Positions 61,223 to 64,000 of a stretch of DNA of 64,000 nucleotides are shown one piece after another; position 1 is the stretch's first letter; the number at the start of each line of letters is the position of its first letter. The position numbers were made by a program, and so were the translations under genes. This DNA comes from Haloarcula litorea. Lineage in GTDB: Archaea > Halobacteriota > Halobacteria > Halobacteriales > Haloarculaceae. The notes under the pieces were generated by a model. The model had not been told where the DNA came from and did not search any database. It saw nothing but the letters and a program-made list of their open reading frames with translations. The stretch is taken from the NCBI RefSeq assembly GCF_029338195.1, contig NZ_CP119779.1, positions 186,001 through 250,000 on the forward strand. The letters run 5' to 3'.

Positions 61223-61363
61223 TTACTCCTCCTGAAATTCACTAATCAATGCGCTTACGCTCTCTCCGTTAGGAACAGAGGTAGTATTAAAATACTCCTC
61301 CTGAAATTCCAAAAGAGCCTGATAGGTTTCAGGCTTGAGAGCGATATGTTTGTAATCTGTCAT
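61223..61363 (-). CDS. 46-residue protein (operon gene 1), possible RHH/antitoxin-like
   Basis: 46 residues starting MTDYKHIALKPETYQALLEF. The pattern I-A-L-K-P-E-T-Y-x-x-L-L-E-F is that of short haloarchaeal proteins often next to small operons on plasmids and proviruses and resembles ribbon-helix-helix antitoxins. The segment EFQEE appears twice (residues 19-23 and 42-46) because the bases ACTCCTCCTGAAATTC repeat. It is the first gene of the four-gene operon and sits right behind a Shine-Dalgarno (GGAGGT) in a dyad. Too short for most gene finders, but start, RBS and operon order support it. Confidence 0.65.
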   Translation of the reverse strand: MTDYKHIALKPETYQALLEFQEEYFNTTSVPNGESVSALISEFQEE

Positions 61364-61824
61364 AGTGGGATACCTCCGTTATCCCTAACCGATTTGGACA
61401 GCAGCAAACACGCTACTGCCCAAACTCGGGGAATACGGAAGTGAGGTGTGCGAGCGACGAAACCGCTCGAATCCTGCCGTATCGGATTGTGCCGGATTTA
61501 ACCCTCCGGTGGGGCCAAACACTATGTCACAGGGTTGTGGACACGTCGAAGAGCTTCCGAGTCCAATCCCCCGATTGATTCACGTTCGGGGGAGACGTGT
61601 GATAGAGTCCTGTCGGACGATAGTGGACTGACTCTGTGAGACTACTCCGGCGGAGCCGTTTCGTCTCACTATGCTTGTAATCACGAAGATGGTTTAAACC
61701 CCTGTCAAGTATTAACAAGATATTCAAAACAGGGAGTAGAGCCGATAGCTGGCTCAAGAATCGGCAATACCCCCGGCAATTCAGGCAAAAAATATGATAT
61801 ACCCTAATACTTTGAAACTATGCT
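61364..61824. other. 461-base region without a supported gene
   Basis: Between the four-gene operon and the second zinc protein. Short frames on both strands (for example 61527-61757) have poor starts and no conserved features. Contains T-rich and palindromic stretches but no clear repeat family. Confidence 0.45.
61367..61385 (-). promoter_or_regulatory. Dyad enclosing the Shine-Dalgarno of the four-gene operon
   Basis: GGGATA (61380-61385 read on the minus strand) and TATCCC (61367-61372) are perfect inverted arms with a 7-base loop holding ACGGAGG. As RNA, a hairpin would expose the SD in its loop; as DNA, it may be an operator. The start ATG is three bases beyond it. Confidence 0.5.
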
Positions 61825-62016
61825 ATGAAGCTAAGTAATATCGCAAGACGGCGTAAGGACAAAGCCCCGACACGTCTATGGGAGTTGGGGTATAACTGTC
61901 GGATAATGAGCAACACATTCGTTTGCTGGTTCTGTGGTGAGCAACGGGACGAGTCGAAGCGCGTAGGAGAATCAGACGAGTGTGTGGATTGCTACAGCCT
62001 GCGAGCGAATAGATAA
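61825..62016 (+). CDS. Zinc-knuckle microprotein (two CxxC) of the element
   Basis: 63 residues from ATG 61825, with CWFC and CVDC pairs, near residues 34 and 55, that would bind zinc. A second ATG at 61906 would give 36 residues; the upstream start is supported by a TATA-like gatatac at about 61793-61799, right at leaderless distance. The first 27 residues are basic (KLSNIARRRKDKAPTRLWELG). The ending resembles the small zinc-finger proteins common in haloarchaeal proviruses. Function unknown. Confidence 0.55.
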   Translation: MKLSNIARRRKDKAPTRLWELGYNCRIMSNTFVCWFCGEQRDESKRVGESDECVDCYSLRANR

Positions 62017-62057
62017 GCAGGCAGGGGGCGCGTGTGTTCGCCCCGAAAAGGGTTTAG

Positions 62058-63071
62058 CTACAGATTGTCAAGGTACTGTGCCCTGTTCTGACGTTTCTCT
62101 TCGGCTGTGCGAGCGTCATAATGCTCTTCCAGCGTATCCACACTAACGCTCATTCGCTCGGAAGCGATTTCCTTCGGAATATCTTTGTTCAGGTGTGCGG
62201 TGATAGCTCCCCGTCGCACAGGGTGGGGAGAAAGGCTTGACGGACAGCTTGAGTATCCGCTTGCCTGCGTTCCCTCGCAGTCATCAATCTCCCGATTGTG
62301 GGGACACTTCCCTGCGTAGAAACAGGGCCGAGTAACCTTGTAGACGTGTTGTTGAATGCTGTTCCCCGAGATACGTCCGTTCCGAGTAGTGAACAGTGGT
62401 TTCCGTCCGTGTTCGTCCGTCACGTCGTGCCTGTTCTCTGCTATGTAATCGTCAAGCGACTGTGCGAGCCTGTCATTAGAGACTGTGACGTGTCGCTCTC
62501 CGTCGTCCTGTAGCTTGAGGGGCGTGTCCGTCTCGGGGCGGTGACGAAAGGCGAGATACCTGTCCTGTGGGTGCCAGTCGTCCAAGTCAAGCGCGTGTAG
62601 TGCCCCGCGCCGACAACCAGTATGCCAGAGAGTGTGGAAGATAACTTGCGAGAGAGACGCATACTCGAATCGGTGTAGATAGTCGATTATCGCGTCTGCC
62701 TGTTCGTTATCGACGTGTTCCTCACGGACTTTCTCACCCTTCGAGACACGGGGGACAATAATCTTCTCTGCCGTACCCTGTTCGACAGCATCAACACTCT
62801 CGCACCAACGCACAAACACGCGGAAGGTGCGAAGGTGCTGTTCGAGGGTAACGCTATTAATATCGCATTCAGAGATTCGCCAATTCTTGAAGCGTTCTGC
62901 GAGCCGTCCGGTAAGCTCATTCATATTGTCCAACCCGGTTTCGTCGGCCCATTCGAGGAACTGACGCAAGCGGTAGCGGTGATTCCGAACGGTGCTTGCG
63001 GAAGCGTCCTGTTCTCTTGATTTGAGGTACTGTTCGACTGCCGTATCCGGTGCGAGTGGTTCGAGCGTCAT
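62058..63071 (-). CDS. Tyrosine recombinase (integrase) of the element
   Basis: 337 residues from ATG 63071. The N-terminal SAM-like domain (about 1-105) binds arms; the catalytic domain has Arg154 in TGCRRGALHAL, His283 and Arg286 in HPVRRGAITAHL and nucleophile Tyr318 in EEHYDART. A cysteine cluster in the catalytic domain (Cys250, Cys256, Cys265, Cys276, in FYAGKCPHNREIDDCEG) probably binds zinc, as in many haloarchaeal integrases. It would integrate and excise the element at the tRNA-Val 3' end. Its start lies 66 bases inside the right repeat. No nearby excisionase is evident, although the small HTH protein is a candidate. Confidence 0.93.
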   Translation of the reverse strand: MTLEPLAPDTAVEQYLKSREQDASASTVRNHRYRLRQFLEWADETGLDNMNELTGRLAERFKNWRISECDINSVTLEQHLRTFRVFVRWCESVDAVEQGTAEKIIVPRVSKGEKVREEHVDNEQADAIIDYLHRFEYASLSQVIFHTLWHTGCRRGALHALDLDDWHPQDRYLAFRHRPETDTPLKLQDDGERHVTVSNDRLAQSLDDYIAENRHDVTDEHGRKPLFTTRNGRISGNSIQQHVYKVTRPCFYAGKCPHNREIDDCEGTQASGYSSCPSSLSPHPVRRGAITAHLNKDIPKEIASERMSVSVDTLEEHYDARTAEEKRQNRAQYLDNL

Positions 63072-63136
63072 TGGTGGTGGCTCACAGCTTATGCGTGTGG
63101 AGACGCTCGGAGAATCGTCGGCCAGTCGGCGCGTTC

Positions 63137-63154
63137 CGAATCCGCCCCAACCCA
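63137..63154 (+). repeat. Right attachment repeat (attR)
   Basis: CGAATCCGCCCCAACCCA, identical to 58162-58179. Preceded by TTC rather than TT, so identity ends there. It marks the right end of the element. Confidence 0.88.
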
Positions 63155-63260
63155 TTTCTGATTTCTCGCAACGACGAGCGAAGCGAGGAGTCCGTGAAAT
63201 CGAGACGGTCCGGCGGATTCGGACCCTGCGAGACGAACGGAGTGAGTCTCGCTTCGGTGA

Positions 63261-63277
63261 GAATCCGCCACAACCCA
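63261..63277 (+). repeat. Third, imperfect tRNA-tail repeat
   Basis: GAATCCGCCACAACCCA matches the att core at 16 of 17 bases, 107 bases past attR, and like attR is followed by TTCTG (with one base difference). It suggests an earlier integration event or a tandem insertion whose body has been lost. Confidence 0.55.
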
Positions 63278-63346
63278 TTCTGCTGCGAACAATCCGTGAG
63301 GGGCAGCTGCGGGCGTCGGATTCGAACCTCTGACGCCACCCCCGGC

Positions 63347-63694
63347 TCACGCCCGCTCGACGAACTGGGCGTCCGCGGAGGTCCGGTCGCGGTTGAACGA
63401 GGTGACCGTCGCCCGGATGGCGTCACCCTCGGCGAGGCCGTCGGGCACGTCCTCGGTGAAGACGACGAACCCCTCGACCTTGCCGACGGCGACCCGCTCG
63501 CCGGAGTGGTGGTCGGTGAACTCCGTGACACCGAGTGTGACGGTGTCGCCGACGTCGACGGGCGGTTCGCGCTCCTGTGCAGCCTCGTGGGCGCGCTCGG
63601 ACGCGCTGGCGTCGCCGGAGCGGCGGCGGATCACGAACAGGCCCAGCAGGACGAGGAGGCCGCCACCGGCGGCCGCGACCCAGACGAGTTCCAT
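63347..63694 (-). CDS. TRAM-domain protein with one membrane helix
   Basis: 115 residues. The N-terminal helix (LVWVAAAGGGLLVLLGLFVI) is a membrane anchor, followed by a short linker and a TRAM domain (about 48-113): VDVGDTVTLGVTEFTDHHSGERVAVGKVEGFVVFTED, DAIRATVTSF. TRAM domains bind RNA. In haloarchaea most TRAM proteins are stand-alone without the membrane helix, so anchoring at the membrane is notable. It is the first chromosomal gene to the right of the element. The start is the ATG at 63694. Confidence 0.85.
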   Translation of the reverse strand: MELVWVAAAGGGLLVLLGLFVIRRRSGDASASERAHEAAQEREPPVDVGDTVTLGVTEFTDHHSGERVAVGKVEGFVVFTEDVPDGLAEGDAIRATVTSFNRDRTSADAQFVERA

Positions 63695-63736
63695 AGGCTG
63701 CCGTCACGAGCGGCGGTGAAAAGCGTTGCAGTCTCG

Positions 63737-64000
63737 TCACTCGCCGTCGAGGGTATCGTCCTCGTACTCCTCCTCGTACCGCTCGACGGCCGCGGCGTAG
63801 CTCTCGCCGGCGAGCTCGTAGGTCTCGCGGAGATCGGCGACGGGCGTGCGCGTGGCGTCGACCCGGAGGTCGTTGTAGTAGGGGACCATCTCGCGGTCCT
63901 CGGTGCTCGTCACCTTCAGCGCGGCCGACTGGACCGACAGTTCCTCGCGCTTGTCGCCGCCCTCGGCGTGGCCGGCGGCGAGCGCGTCGATCAGGCGTTC
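63737..64000 (-). CDS. DUF1028-like protein, C-terminal part
   Basis: Only the C-terminal 87 residues are inside the window; the start lies beyond 64000. The block LIDALAAGHAEGGDKREELSVQSAAL resembles the glycine-aspartate segment of the DUF1028 family, thought to be Ntn-hydrolase related, and is followed by a tail ending YEEEYEDDTLDGE. Function unknown. It lies 42 bases upstream of the TRAM gene start on the same strand and may be co-transcribed. Confidence 0.6.
   Translation of the reverse strand, partial: ERLIDALAAGHAEGGDKREELSVQSAALKVTSTEDREMVPYYNDLRVDATRTPVADLRETYELAGESYAAAVERYEEEYEDDTLDGE

Larger units (their letters stand above)
58162..63154. mobile_element. Small integrative element in tRNA-Val (about 5 kb)
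   Basis: Bounded by the perfect 18-base direct repeat CGAATCCGCCCCAACCCA. Base composition is visibly A+T-richer than the flanks, codon use differs, and most genes are shorter than 100 codons. An intact tyrosine recombinase gene lies near the right end, in the style of elements in which the integrase gene survives integration. Cargo: HTH regulator, membrane protein, two zinc-knuckle proteins, a four-gene operon of unknown small proteins and a long inverted repeat. There is no recognisable replication initiator, capsid, or conjugation gene. It could be a cryptic provirus remnant, a satellite that relies on a helper, or a plasmid-derived element. Confidence 0.9.

Noticed and set aside
61446-61757. 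Two overlapping frames on opposite strands of 61 and 76 codons
   Set aside because: They overlap each other, lack ribosome-binding or TATA context and show no motif. A short gene on the minus strand cannot be fully excluded.
58180-63154. CRISPR array in the A+T-rich region
   Set aside because: The repeats seen (gaagcatc, gacgctt and the inverted arms) are short, unevenly spaced and of different types; there is no regular repeat-spacer pattern and no cas gene.

Overview
The window is a piece of the main chromosome of a halophilic archaeon (class Halobacteria). Signs of this are the high G+C content, very acidic predicted proteins, leaderless-type promoters (TATA-like box about 25-30 bases before the start codon), the archaeal gene string S15 / RecJ-like / Pcc1 / S3Ae, a complex I operon without an NADH-input module, a PGF-CTERM surface protein, an Agl23-type membrane protein and haloarchaeal-style archaellum/pilus-type ATPase genes. 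I cannot name the genus from this sequence alone.

Layout. 1-5.97 kb: start of an acyl-CoA dehydrogenase-like gene, a lipoprotein, an acyl-CoA synthetase, a CheC phosphatase, two tandem paralogues of unknown function, an O-methyltransferase and an MscS channel. 6.0-13.1 kb: a phosphorelay block with HPr, enzyme I, DhaM, DhaL and DhaK, which together would pass phosphate from phosphoenolpyruvate to dihydroxyacetone; a 5'-nucleotidase-like gene on the other strand splits dhaK from dhaLM. A PAS histidine kinase and a small membrane protein lie inside the block. 13.2-17.3 kb: thioredoxin-like protein, MFS transporter, small HTH protein, and an Lrp-type regulator overlapping an aminotransferase. 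17.4-27.2 kb: a type IV pilus-like locus with pilB, pilC and six proteins whose N-termini resemble prepilin signals, interrupted by tRNA-Ala(GGC). 27.4-29.9 kb: ribosomal proteins S15 and S3Ae with a RecJ-like protein and KEOPS Pcc1 between them. 29.9-45.7 kb: cupredoxin, purK, Agl23, ribH, aminotransferase, PGF-CTERM protein, ribL, JAMM protease, DHH phosphoesterase, phospholipase D-like protein, HEAT-repeat protein, NCS2 permease, a 51-residue zinc-ribbon protein and purE. 45.9-56.8 kb: complex I operon nuoA-B-CD-H-I-J1-J2-K-L-M-N. 56.7-58.1 kb: metallo-beta-lactamase-fold hydrolase and a small charged protein.

58.16-63.15 kb is clearly different: A+T-rich, gene-sparse, and bounded by an 18-base direct repeat of the 3' end of tRNA-Val(CAC). 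It carries a tyrosine recombinase next to the right repeat, a small HTH regulator with an operator-like dyad, two zinc-knuckle microproteins, a four-gene operon of small unknown proteins and a 139-base nested inverted repeat inside about 0.9 kb without genes. It reads as a compact integrative element with no recognisable replication or capsid gene, and is the best place in the window to look for something undescribed. The window closes with a TRAM-domain protein and the end of a DUF1028-like gene.

Starts were chosen by eye from family length, start-codon context, overlaps with neighbours and TATA spacing. No database search was possible, so family names are from recognition of motifs and gene order.
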